Shown here piece by piece: positions 10,931 to 20,691 of a stretch of 64,000 bases of DNA (the first letter of the stretch is position 1; the number at the start of each line of letters is the position of its first letter). This DNA is from Exobasidium rhododendri (lineage: Eukaryota > Basidiomycota > Exobasidiomycetes > Exobasidiales > Exobasidiaceae). A program made the position numbers and the translations under genes. Location: positions 1,426,001-1,490,000 of the forward strand of contig CP110631.1 in assembly GCA_026210745.1 (NCBI GenBank), in the 5' to 3' direction. The notes beneath the pieces are model-generated. The model was not told where the DNA came from. It worked only from the letters and a program-made list of their open reading frames with translations, and did not search any database.

Positions 10931-12655
10931 ATGACGCTTGCTACTTCTTCCTTCTTCTACTTCCTCCTTCTATCGCTGGCAACTCTCGCGTTGAGCGCTC
11001 AGAATGTTTCAGCTCATCAAGCTTGTAGACCTGGCAGCTTCTCCTTGCCTTCTACTTTCCTGCCTGGAGCGTCCATCATCGACCTGAAGATCAGCAAGAT
11101 CAACAATCGCGACTACGAGGACTCTAGGCACTACAAGGGTGGAAAGGCTGATGCAACCTGTGAAGTCGTCGTCTCGTACATCTACCCAGCTACGAACAGC
11201 TCTCAGATTGACGTTACTGTTTGGCTGCCTGACAATTGGAATGAACGGTTCATGGGCAACGGCGGTGGGGGATGGCAGACGACCTTGGGCCCCACGATGA
11301 TGCTTTTGCCTAATTATGATGGGTTTGCTACTGCTCAAACGAATGGGGGTCTTGTAGGGGCACCGTTTGACACGACATACACATTGCTGTCACCTGGGAA
11401 TCCCAACAAGGCGGCAATCGAAAGCCTCGGCTATCGTGCTATACACGAGATGACGGTCATTGGGAAAGAGGTGGTAAAAGTGTACTACGGAAAGCCTGCA
11501 AAGACCAACATCTATCAAGGCTGCAGCACAGGCGGAAGACAGGGCTTGATGGAAGCTAGCAAGTATCCGGAAGACTACGATGGCATTGTAGCTGGAGCGC
11601 CGGCCGTTCGATGGAATGACTTCGTCATTGGCGCGTTGGCCAATCAAGCCGTCATGGTGGAGAACAACTACTTTCCCAGTCCTTGTGAGCTTTCTGCCAT
11701 CACTGAATCCGCGTTGAAGGCGTGTGATGGAAAGGATGGGATGGCAGATGGTGTTCTTGCCCGACCGGATCTATGCAAATTCCACGCCAGCTCCGTCGTC
11801 GGAAAGGAGTACAAAGATGTTTGCGAAGGGAAAGGTGGGGTCAAGAAAGTGACTGCGACGGGCGCCAAGATCATGCAACAGTTTGTGGAGGGAATCTATG
11901 CTACTGACGGTGAAAAAGTGACGACTGGCTTTCCCTGGGGCGCAACCGTCTGGTCACCCCTCTCTCATGGCAGCACCAAGGTGGACGAGAAGACTGACCA
12001 GAGAACTTTCGACCCCTTTGTTCTCTCCCGACAGTGGGTAGATGATCTACTCTTCGATGGGCTGAGTTCACTCGACTTTGCTTCCTTGACAGTGGATAAA
12101 GTCCAGGCACTGTCGAAAGAGTCAAAGCTAAAGTACGACTATGCCATGGAACCTCAACCGGACTGGAATGCGTTTAGGAAGCGGGGAGGAAAAATCCTCA
12201 CTTTCCATGGCATCGAAGATCAGGTCATCCCTGTGTACAACTCCCTGTACGAATACGCCCATGTTCAAGAGAAAATGTTTCCAAGGGTCACCTCGACGGA
12301 AAGCATTGGGAAGATGCATGACTTTTGGAGACTGTTCCTGCTTCCCGGCGTGCAACATTGCTCTCCTGAACCTGGAAAGGTGGGGCCCAAGAGCACGACG
12401 GCGTATCGACAAGTCCTTCGATGGGTAGAGGAAGGCGTCGCCCCCGATCGTCTGGAGTCTCACGAATCAAGCCCTACCTATTCCAACATGTGCTTGTATC
12501 CAAGCAAACCGCACTGGGTCGATGGTCAGCTGCAATGCCAGAGCGGTCTCTCCACGTGGGATGCGTACCCCTCTGCCTCCGAAGTCGCAACACAGTTTTT
12601 CGAAAGACTCCCCAGCTGGCTCTACCTAGAACAGTCGAAAAAGGCCGAGCTCTAG
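10931..12655 (+). CDS. Secreted tannase / feruloyl esterase family protein
   Basis: An intronless gene of 574 residues from the ATG at 10931. An in-frame ATG at 10898 would put hydrophilic residues in front of the signal peptide, so I prefer the second. Residues 1-30 form a classic secretion signal (SSFFYFLLLSLATLALSA then QNVSA). The mature enzyme shows GNGGGGWQ, AQTNGG and the nucleophile motif YQGCSTGGRQGL, with the catalytic Ser between Cys and Thr. PEDYDGIVAGAPA and the late VQHCSPEPG segment carry the expected catalytic His next to a paired Cys. The family hydrolyses ester bonds of gallate or ferulate on plant phenolics and cell-wall xylan. The mature protein is probably extracellular. 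The usual glycine-rich context after the His is altered (SPEPG), so the substrate cannot be assigned. Confidence 0.9.
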   Translation: MTLATSSFFYFLLLSLATLALSAQNVSAHQACRPGSFSLPSTFLPGASIIDLKISKINNRDYEDSRHYKGGKADATCEVVVSYIYPATNSSQIDVTVWLPDNWNERFMGNGGGGWQTTLGPTMMLLPNYDGFATAQTNGGLVGAPFDTTYTLLSPGNPNKAAIESLGYRAIHEMTVIGKEVVKVYYGKPAKTNIYQGCSTGGRQGLMEASKYPEDYDGIVAGAPAVRWNDFVIGALANQAVMVENNYFPSPCELSAITESALKACDGKDGMADGVLARPDLCKFHASSVVGKEYKDVCEGKGGVKKVTATGAKIMQQFVEGIYATDGEKVTTGFPWGATVWSPLSHGSTKVDEKTDQRTFDPFVLSRQWVDDLLFDGLSSLDFASLTVDKVQALSKESKLKYDYAMEPQPDWNAFRKRGGKILTFHGIEDQVIPVYNSLYEYAHVQEKMFPRVTSTESIGKMHDFWRLFLLPGVQHCSPEPGKVGPKSTTAYRQVLRWVEEGVAPDRLESHESSPTYSNMCLYPSKPHWVDGQLQCQSGLSTWDAYPSASEVATQFFERLPSWLYLEQSKKAEL

Positions 12656-12814
12656 ATTGTGAGCATTCTGCATTTTCCTCGCTCTTTCCCCCTTTTTTTT
12701 ATTATCAGTCGTCTTTTTTTTTTATTAATTATCGTCAAATTAAAGCAGACATCTTTGTACTACCAATTTGATTGCAACCTTGTCTCCTAATTCATCTCTT
12801 GCCTTTACATCTTC

Positions 12815-15800
12815 TCAGCTACCTGTCACTGCTGCTACTGCTGTCGCTACAATGCTCTGAAGTTGACTACCACCCTCTGCGCCTGATGCAGAAGGCGCAG
12901 GAGGGGCTATGATCTCAGCAGGGCGCTGCACATTGGTCAGCGTGTCTTCTTCACCCATCGTTTCATCGTCCAATGCCAACGTCGCCGACTCGGTAGTCGA
13001 CGCTGCATCAATCGGGTCTTTCGATAGCTCAGAGTCTCCAACTTGAAAGCTTGCTGCCGATGTTTCTGCCTTCTCCCCTTCCCCCTCATTCTCTGCCTCC
13101 TCCAATACCCCCGTTCCTTCCTTTCCTTCATCGCCCTCCTCCCTTCCTTCTTCAGCAGGCTTTGATTCGATCGCGCTTGCCTTGGTGAGCGGTGGCAATT
13201 GAGCTGCGTCGACCTTGAACCGAAGCCTTGACTCGTAGAAGGAAATCATCTTTTGAGGACAGCGGTGATTGCACACGGAAGCTTCATAAGCGTATCGCTC
13301 CCCATTATCACTACACATCGGTGGACGACAGGACAGTAAAAAGAACGTGAGCTAGTCGACTCTCTATCCTCTCTCAAGACACCCTTTCCTCGACTCACAA
13401 GATAAGAAAGGCGATCAGCTTGCCATTCTCCAACCTCTCCACCGTCTCAACGTGCCGGACAACACTCTCCCATTCGGCCATCTTGATGTACTTCTTGGTG
13501 GCCATCAACGTTTTCCGCCTAGCTTGTTCTTCCCCGCTCAGTTGCTTGAGTTGTTTGGACGTCATTTCCATCTCGGACTCGTCGTTGCCGTCCACTTCTG
13601 TAATGTCGATGCCCGATCGACTGTAATTGGCCTGACTCGCTACCCTTGCCCTCTTCTTGGCGGCTTGATCCTCTTGTGCGGCTGTTAGTCCAGTGTTTCT
13701 TTTGCCTCGACTGAACTTGCTCACTGATGGCACTGCTAAGGCTGCTTCCGCCGGACTCTCCTTCTTTATCACACGTTTGTTGCTCTTCGATCCGGTCCAG
13801 CCCTTTCCATTAGCCTTGAGCGCAACACCGACTTTGCTTGCAGTGGCCCAATAGGAGTTGATCATATCAGGCGCATTCTCCGCATCGCAATCTCTGACCC
13901 ACGAGTTGTGTTCTTTCCCGTACCCTTTCCATGAGACCAAATAGGCAATCTCGTTTTTCTTGAAATGAGCAACTTCGTGATCCAAGATTTGTTCGATTTC
14001 ATATTCATCCTCTGGGATGTCAGAACTGCTCTCCAAGTTCTGCTGCTCAGCTTCCTGCTCTTCGATGACGCTGGTACTAGGTGCGGCGTCGATTTGCATC
14101 ACGCTTGCCGAGCTGGCAAGGGATCCCATCGGGTCGTAAGGTGGAAGCACGTCTGTCTCCCCATTCACGCCATCCTCAAACAATTTCCACAGGCTCTTGG
14201 GCATGTGCTGCTTGCGAATCACTACTTGATAGACAAATTGATCAAACCAAGCGTCTGTCATGACCATGTAACCCTTCTCGCCTGCATCTGGACCCCAGCT
14301 ATTCTCGACTCGATAACGGACTGGCTTGCCTTTGTCGTCCAGGTGGACACCGGTGATGACCATGGCATGCGTCATAGAGCTCTCGCCCATCTCCAACCGC
14401 TCTGCTTTCGTCAAGCCTAGCTTGATGCCAAAGGCCAGCTCATAGTCGTACAGCTTTGTGTCCATGATCCCCTTTCGTTCGCTGAATTGACCGACGTCAC
14501 ATCCAAAAAAGACTGCCAAGCCCGCCTTGATACTTGCAACGACGCAATCTTTCATCTGTGTCGTTGAAGTGTTGACGTAAAGAACTGGTTGGCCACCCCA
14601 CACGTTCTGAAGTCGATCTACAGTGATGAGCTTGCTGTACGATCGTCTGGGGTCATTCACAAGCGAACAGGCTCCACTGGGATCAAACGAACCAGTGTAC
14701 TTGTCCAGGAATTCTCTTGGGGTCGTCTTTATCGCATGAAATTTATCCTCTCGATCAAGGTACTCGAAAGTAAAGCTCTCATCCGGCTTGGGCGGCACTC
14801 CCAAAGCAATGACCATCATCCGGTACACCTCCGCCATCTGCTCGTCTTTTCTGCTACGAACGATCTTAAGGATGTGGGACTGCATCGTGATCTCGTCTGA
14901 CACCAAAGACTTTCGCAGATTTCTTAGGGTCGACTGCTTCAGCGCTCGGAGCTCCAAAGCGTATTCTCGAAGCTTGAGTGTCAGCAGCCAATTAATCTGC
15001 GAGGAGTTGGAGCTATTGTAGCTTTCTGGATAGTTTGCCTTCGGCACCAGTCCATACTTTTTAATCAAGTTTGTCACCATATCCCACTGACCCCCATCAT
15101 TGGTGGGCGCTGTCTTGAGAAAGCCAAAGACTCGATCGTCTAGAGGTCGATCTGCCAGTTCTATGCTGTTTTCCAGAAACGTATTACTCTTTTCTAGCTT
15201 GTCCCAAAAGGCGAGATACGACTGACTGAGCTCAAACTCCTTTAGATTTAGTTGCTTGATCACTTGCAGGCGAATGACGTTGGTCGTAGCGAAGAGCCAA
15301 CATCGACCAGAGCTTTGCTGATTTACGATTGGAGTGCCTTGCACTGAGAGGGAGAGGGAAGGGAGGGGCATTTCTCTTTTAGCTTCCATTCTTATTATCC
15401 CAGCAAAACCTTTCATCACATCACCCACTTGGAATCGTATGAGAGAAGATGTGATGGTCAGCCGTTTCTGCATCTCGTCTGCGAACACTATCTCTAATGA
15501 CAGTATTGTGTATAGTCATCGCCGCCAGTTGACTCGTGGGATCATCCAGAGCAACCGCATCCCAAGCCTTTAGCGCAGACAAGTTGATCTCAGCATGGGT
15601 TGTCTCGTGGATCGGCATGTTGCTTATCTTGCGGTGCGTTGCAGTTGGACCGGGTGAGCTTTGTCGAGAGATGCTTGCTTCAGCGTTGATGCGCATCATT
15701 CGATCTGCAGCGTGGTGATTGCTAGGAAGGGGAGCTGGACTCTCCTTTGCGGTGGGTGACTTCTGTCGCACCTCCTTCGAGATGGGTGCCTTCTCATGCT

Positions 15801-15840
15801 GCGGTGCTTCAGCATCGGGCTTGGAAGAGAGAGAGCCCAT
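12815..15840 (-). CDS. Bleomycin hydrolase fused in frame to an HP1-type chromodomain/chromoshadow protein
   Basis: Three exons (15429-15840, 13399-15343, 12815-13310) total 2853 nt, giving 950 residues. Residues about 60-550 are a complete C1B cysteine protease (bleomycin hydrolase/Gal6/Lap3). The active-site Cys152 sits in NQQSSGRCWLFATTN, His463 in MTHAMVITGVH and Asn485 in VENSWGPDAG. The usual family C-terminus (VLPPYDPMGSLA, about 540-550) is not followed by a stop. The same exon runs through a Ser/Glu-rich linker into a chromodomain (585-637; YEIEQILDHEV, YLVSWKGYGKEHNSW) with all three aromatic cage positions, then a basic hinge. A chromoshadow domain follows (about 755-820; AEWESVVRHVETVERLENGK, joined across the last intron to NGERYAYEA ... 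CPQKMISFYESRLRF), then an acidic tail. The N-terminus MGSLSSKP fits an N-myristoylation site. Expression of HP1 alone from the internal Met after the junction (MQIDAAP) is possible. Confidence 0.88.
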
Positions 15841-16088
15841 ACTGAAGGCAATGCTAAGTTGATAGGGGTCGGGGGGTTGCAAGATAGGGAACGACGCAGA
15901 CGCGCCTATCTATGAAGATCTAAGCGGCGTTATCTTGCTCAAACACTAATAATGTGCATCACGCACGGCTCATACAGATCAGATTCTGCTCATTCGGTGC
16001 ATCCAAAGCGCGGGGAGGGATTAATAGCGACATGGAGAGGATCATTCGTCTAATGGGTACAACTGTAGCAGGGCCATCAGTGCGACTA

Positions 16089-17384
16089 TCACAGGTACCG
16101 AGAGGAGCCGCCACCGAATCGACTGCCTAGGCTAGATGCAGATCGGATCGTGTCCATTCGCTTTTGACTGTCCATCAACTTTCCCGCTACACTCATGGCT
16201 GAATCTCGATCCCACACCATCATGGGCGCACCTTTCTTTTCTTCCTTTTCTTCTTGCTCCCGTTTCTTTCGTTTGCGTCGCTTCTCTCTTTCCTTTTCCT
16301 TCAACTCTTTGCGCTTCTCTCGCTCCCTCTCTTCAGACGCGGTCCGATGACTTCGACGATGCCTGTGATGCCGATCGTCCTGCTCCTCTTTGTCCTCTAT
16401 CAGCCTATCATCCGAGCGGCCGTGCTTCTTTTCCTTTCTGGATCTTCGCTCCAGATCTGATGAAGAGTCGGAAGCCGATCTGTCTCGATGTCGGCGCCTG
16501 CTACTTTCGCTGCGATTTTCGTGACGGCGGTGCTTTCTTGTATGCCGATCTTGATCTGAACTCGATTCACCATCCTTGCCTTTCCTTCGGCCCCTATCAT
16601 CCCGTACTCTCTTGTCTTTGCCTTTCACTTCTGCCCTCCTTTTTGCTTGATGCTGCTCTAGCAAAGAGGGCCCCCTAGTGGCAGCGTGTTCTGCAATGGC
16701 TTTTTGAAGTTGTTCCTCTCGCAGCTCGTCTGCCCTCCTTCTCAAACGAGTCTCCTCTGATTCGATAGCGACAAGTTCACCTTTTGGTCTGATGCCCAAT
16801 TCCTCCTCCATCAATCTCTTTGCTCTCTCTTGGGGTGTTTCTGTCCATAGTGAGTGATCATCTTCGCCAGTACCCCCTAATCCACTGCCGCCTTTGCCTT
16901 TCTGTACTCTGGTGTTCTGTGCTTGGGAAAATCCCCTATTCTTCAGTGCTGCAGACTGATCCTTTTGTATAGACTCGGAGAAGCTTTTGGAGGTGGGTGG
17001 TGCCAGCATCCACTCTGGTCGATTGTTCGTCGCTTCTGCATTCACTTCTTGTCCGGATGCTTTCCGTTCGGCGGCTTCTTTCATCCTCTTTTCTCGATCT
17101 AGGAATGCTTGTGCACCTGAACTCAATTTTGGTTCACTCTCTCTCTCTCCTTCGCCTGGTGGTAGTGTAGGACCCAGGACTCGCTTTGATGGAACAGAGG
17201 CTGCATCTCCTTCACCCTCTTCTTCCACTACGTCGCCAGCCTGACGTGTAAGGTGAGGAGGAAGCGTCGGTCCAATCATACTTGGAGGCTTCCTCGGTGA
17301 TGCCAGGTGAGATGAGAGCACCGGGCCGGTGAATGGCCCTCTCTGACCCCCAATGTCCTCCTCGACAAGCTCGCCATCAGTCAT
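16089..17384 (-). CDS. GPALPP-motif / DUF3752 nuclear protein
   Basis: An intronless gene of 431 residues. It contains the short N-terminal motif twice (IGPTLPPHL and LGPTLPPGE), a conserved middle (DDHSLWTETPQERAKRLMEE) and a long basic/acidic low-complexity region rich in RS, KEREKRRK and RHRRS repeats. It ends in the DUF3752 signature MMVWDRDSAMSVAGKLMDSQ with a SLGSRFGGG tail. Proteins with GPALPP motifs are thought to be nuclear; a role in RNA processing is plausible from the SR-like composition but is not shown here. It is divergent from the orphan at 17996. Confidence 0.85.
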   Translation of the reverse strand: MTDGELVEEDIGGQRGPFTGPVLSSHLASPRKPPSMIGPTLPPHLTRQAGDVVEEEGEGDAASVPSKRVLGPTLPPGEGERESEPKLSSGAQAFLDREKRMKEAAERKASGQEVNAEATNNRPEWMLAPPTSKSFSESIQKDQSAALKNRGFSQAQNTRVQKGKGGSGLGGTGEDDHSLWTETPQERAKRLMEEELGIRPKGELVAIESEETRLRRRADELREEQLQKAIAEHAATRGPSLLEQHQAKRRAEVKGKDKRVRDDRGRRKGKDGESSSDQDRHTRKHRRHENRSESSRRRHRDRSASDSSSDLERRSRKEKKHGRSDDRLIEDKEEQDDRHHRHRRSHRTASEEREREKRKELKEKEREKRRKRKKREQEEKEEKKGAPMMVWDRDSAMSVAGKLMDSQKRMDTIRSASSLGSRFGGGSSRYL

Positions 17385-17995
17385 AGCCGGCCTAATGCTA
17401 TGATGAACGCGAGTACAAAATCACAAACGGTCAAAGCGGCGGATTTAAAGCGCGCCGGACGTCTCTAGCTAAAAGTGGAGAGACTGCCTCTCTCCTTGGA
17501 GCGCAGTCGTCGCACTACCTAATTCGATTCAAGCCAGATCGATGTCGACGGCAGAAAATAATATCGTTCGATTATGCAGTTTCTGGGCTTGAACCCACAG
17601 AAATGCTGTCTTTGCAATCGTCCGTCGGTAGTGAGGATCCCTCATAAAGGCGCGGTAAAGTAATCTCGGCCCGTCACTCCAACCGATTGAACACGGATCT
17701 GACATAAGTTGAGAGTACTATTCTTACCGTTACACCAAGTAGAACAAGAAGGCGGCGAGTTATGCTGATATCCTCCTGTGTTGACATCGCCTGCCTCACT
17801 CTCGCGAATTAGAGCTAAGACAACTCATCGCTACATTACGCCTTTGACTCGTCGAATTTCACGGGATACGACGACACAGGATGAGGCTTTTGATCATTGA
17901 TCCCTGCCCATGCAAAGGTAAAAGGGGTCGCATCTCACACTAGCTCTTCACCAAAATCTCTTTTTTATGATATCTCTACATTCAGAGGATTCAAG
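17385..17995. other. Divergent intergenic region
   Basis: Upstream region shared by the DUF3752 gene and the second orphan paralogue. A T-arm-like sequence near 17595-17620 on the minus strand does not extend to a full tRNA. No other feature seen. Confidence 0.4.
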
Positions 17996-18835
17996 ATGAC
18001 CGTCAAGAAGAAGTGGCAAAGGAGCGTCGACAAGAATCGTGCACTGCAACGTCAAAGGGCTGCCGCTCTGAAGGTGCAGAAAGGGACTGTTCCTCTGCAA
18101 GCTTCGGCTCAGAATCATTTTCAAGAGATTCCTGCTGAAGTTGAGGAGAAGTCAGAGGGAGCAGCGTCGAGAGAAGTCCTTTCAGAGTCTGCAGAGACAG
18201 GTGCAAAGATCTTAAGCGACTCCTTCGTACAGAAAGAGGACGAAAAATCAGACGCATTCGACCCTGCGCGTCCTGCTGTGTCTGAAGTGACTGTGCAAGG
18301 CATGCCCGCTTGGTGCATAAGAATGACTGATTGTCATTCCAACGCACACAATGAAATCAAGGAAAACTTCATCGCCTTTGTTGAAGAAGTGTACAAACCC
18401 TGCTATGCTCTCGACCTTTCGCAACAGGCACACACTGGCCCCGTTGTACCACCTGCATTTGACATTGAAGACGTCGCTGCTTTATCTCATCGAATAAGCA
18501 GCTATCTGACCTTTCGCACCATGCAGTACAAGAGACAAGAAGACGGAATGGACGGTGAGCAAGATGGAAAGCCGCACCAAACCAGAGTGCACATGTGGTC
18601 AGAATTGCTGCTGGACATCTGCAATTGCCTCTTTCTTGACAGCATAGGACAAGACATCCTCAAGATCTCCAGCTCCTTGCCCAGCTTCAAGAGTACCCAC
18701 TGCATGGTGCAAGCTTTTCGATCCTTTTATTACAACTTGCAAGGCGAAGGACCAGGTCTCTACCTGAGCGTCAATCTGCATATCTGCGATCTTGCGGAAA
18801 CGTTCGACCTGCCTGGTCAGGGTGAAAGTCCTTAG
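17996..18835 (+). CDS. Orphan protein, paralogue of the gene at 2397-3119
   Basis: A single open frame; the start MTVKKKWQRSVDKN at 17996 gives 279 residues and follows a pyrimidine-rich leader. The N-terminal third is basic then Glu/Ser-rich and probably disordered. The core shows FDIEDVAALSHRISSYLTF followed by RTMQYKRQ, then DGKPHQTRVHMWSELLLDI and a hydrophobic C-terminal part (GPGLYLSVNLHICDLAETF). Position by position this matches the core of the gene at 2397-3119. I recognise no outside family. There is no signal peptide or membrane segment. Two diverged copies 15 kb apart suggest an old local duplication. Function unknown. Confidence 0.78.
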   Translation: MTVKKKWQRSVDKNRALQRQRAAALKVQKGTVPLQASAQNHFQEIPAEVEEKSEGAASREVLSESAETGAKILSDSFVQKEDEKSDAFDPARPAVSEVTVQGMPAWCIRMTDCHSNAHNEIKENFIAFVEEVYKPCYALDLSQQAHTGPVVPPAFDIEDVAALSHRISSYLTFRTMQYKRQEDGMDGEQDGKPHQTRVHMWSELLLDICNCLFLDSIGQDILKISSSLPSFKSTHCMVQAFRSFYYNLQGEGPGLYLSVNLHICDLAETFDLPGQGESP

Positions 18836-19042
18836 GTATGGTTCACGTCGTACATGTTAGCTCGAAGGAGAGAGGAAGTGGGTCTGAGAGCAGCTTGTAT
18901 CCCTCCCTGCAATACTAAACCCCTGCGACCGTGAACATCAGAATACGTGCAGTGAAGGCAGAAAGACTATGTTCCTGCAGAAGTGAAGTGCCCTTGCGCT
19001 TGAACCTGGCAAGGAACAGAGCCCGCTCCGAGTAGTGCTTCT

Positions 19043-20308
19043 TCATCCGGAAAAGTCGTCTTCGCACTCCTCATTCAGGTCGAAATCCAGAGGATAGCGG
19101 TCTTGCATCTTTCCCTTTTGCTTCTCTGCTGCTGATGACATCCTCCACTTGCTTGCGCTGGCCGTTTGCGCTGGCACTGCTGCTTGTTCAGCTCGGTACT
19201 GCAGAGGAAAACAATTTGTGCCATCGTGGAAGGAAGAACGCTCCGTCTCTGATGATTGTTTGCCGCGGATGGCAGGGCCAAGCACCTCACTCGTGATTTG
19301 CTTCCACTTTTCCTCAGCAGAGGGACACACGGACGGTTCCTCTTTCGCTGCTTTGCCTCTCGGTCTCTTTACGGCCACTTCTGTTCTACTAGGCCCTCCC
19401 AACCTGACGTTCTTGATCGAGCGTCCTATATCCCCTACACTTCGATCGAATGACTGCGTTGTATTTATCCTCGCGATCCCTTTCTTTCTCTCCCTGTGCC
19501 TTCTCACGGCTTCCCTCGCCTTTTCTGCATGCAGTTCTCGCCAGGCTTTAGCGTACTGGTTCGACGAAAGCGTCTTCTCCCTCGCGAGCTCAGGATCTAC
19601 GCTCTTCCAGTACTGTGCCCTGAACATCTTTCTCAAGGCAGCATATATTGGCTTCGCTCTTGCAGCGTACTCCTTCGAAGGTGCTGGCACGGCTTGCAGC
19701 TCTGCCTGGAATGCCTCTTGCTGTTCCGATTTACTCAGTCGACCATTCTGCATCGTCAACGTTCTCCATTGTGCAAAGCCTGCATGCGGCAGTCGGAATC
19801 GCCATTCGTTCTTCTCGACGTCGACTAGCTCAATCTCCAGACTTGAGACATCGGCCTGCTCCTCTCTACAAGCCAAATTATATGCCAGGGAGTACAGCTC
19901 AGGATAGCGATGCAACTTATAGTGAGGAGAGTATTTCGGGTAGGACGTGGAAGCAGCACCTAAGATGCGACTCGCATGACTCGATTGATCAGAGTGGGAG
20001 TGGGAATCTGAATTGGAAGTGGAAGACGTAAAGCTTGCCCTCTTCATGTAGCGCAATTGTGTCTCTGTGTGATTTGCCTCTCCGGACAGAGCAAAATAAT
20101 AGCAGTATTGACCTTTCGGATCCAGTGCTTTCCATTCAAGAGTGGACGACATCGAAGAGCTTTGGATATAGTTGTCTCTGCGACTAGGCGTATCTGGGCA
20201 TTTGAATGAGAACGATCCTGGTTTCTTGCTTAGCTGACGATAGGCAGTCATAAGAAAACCAAGGAATGCACATACTCCAAGTAGTGGAAGCTTCAAGCGT
20301 GTTGTCAT
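19043..20308 (-). CDS. Unrecognised protein with N-terminal membrane anchor
   Basis: A single open frame; Met at 20308 (MTTRLKLPLLGVCAFLGFLM) gives 421 residues and a clean N-terminal hydrophobic segment, while the first Met at 20338 only adds ten polar residues. The hydrophobic stretch is followed by basic residues (YRQLSKKPG), which fits a signal anchor or mitochondrial inner-membrane anchor better than a cleaved signal. The middle has Ser/His-rich linkers and a folded-looking part with YPELYSLAYNLACREEQ, then charged helical residues (KAREAVRRHRERKKG). I do not recognise the family. It is convergent with the orphan at 17996-18835. Confidence 0.65.
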   Translation of the reverse strand: MTTRLKLPLLGVCAFLGFLMTAYRQLSKKPGSFSFKCPDTPSRRDNYIQSSSMSSTLEWKALDPKGQYCYYFALSGEANHTETQLRYMKRASFTSSTSNSDSHSHSDQSSHASRILGAASTSYPKYSPHYKLHRYPELYSLAYNLACREEQADVSSLEIELVDVEKNEWRFRLPHAGFAQWRTLTMQNGRLSKSEQQEAFQAELQAVPAPSKEYAARAKPIYAALRKMFRAQYWKSVDPELAREKTLSSNQYAKAWRELHAEKAREAVRRHRERKKGIARINTTQSFDRSVGDIGRSIKNVRLGGPSRTEVAVKRPRGKAAKEEPSVCPSAEEKWKQITSEVLGPAIRGKQSSETERSSFHDGTNCFPLQYRAEQAAVPAQTASASKWRMSSAAEKQKGKMQDRYPLDFDLNEECEDDFSG

Positions 20309-20691
20309 GGTCTTGTCGAGATAACGAATTCGCAGCAAAGATCAGACGACCAAGCACTATCGCCTCAAGAAGAGCTGATGAAGACGAGAAGATGAGGATG
20401 ACAGAGATTGCTTGGCAAGAACTCGGTCTAAAGAGCGTCTTTAAAGTGACCTTTAGCCTGTGGGATGCCGCTTCTCGTGAAGACAGTGTTCTCATGCGCA
20501 TCTCAGCCTTATGCATGCCATGTGAGGCGCAAGCGTCATTTTCAGGGAGGTAAAACACCATAGAGGCGCAATCGAAGGTCAAGATTTTCAGCATAGTTAG
20601 TAGGAAAAGGGTGAGTAAGGCAAATCGGTACAATAGGTGTTGTCCTCCCACCAATGCGACGTGATGAGAGATGATGGAGTGTCCAATGTGT
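20309..20691. other. Intergenic region upstream of the anchored orphan
   Basis: Contains the presumed promoter of the orphan and the 3' flank of the GPI-protein gene. The open frames seen on both strands here lack starts in good context and resemble nothing. Confidence 0.35.

Noticed and set aside
10931-12655. Horizontal transfer of the intronless tannase gene
   Set aside because: Several other genes here are also intronless (Zn2Cys6 factor, DUF3752 protein, orphans) and base use looks like the neighbours. Only a phylogeny could support transfer.
13399-14110. HP1 as a separate gene downstream of bleomycin hydrolase
   Set aside because: No stop, donor or frame change separates them, and the frame is open through the junction. 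Separate translation from the internal Met cannot be excluded and is noted in the findings.
17560-17640. Possible minus-strand tRNA (TGGGTTCAAGCCCA)
   Set aside because: The T-stem fails at two of five pairs under the standard numbering, and no acceptor stem or anticodon arm is found around it.
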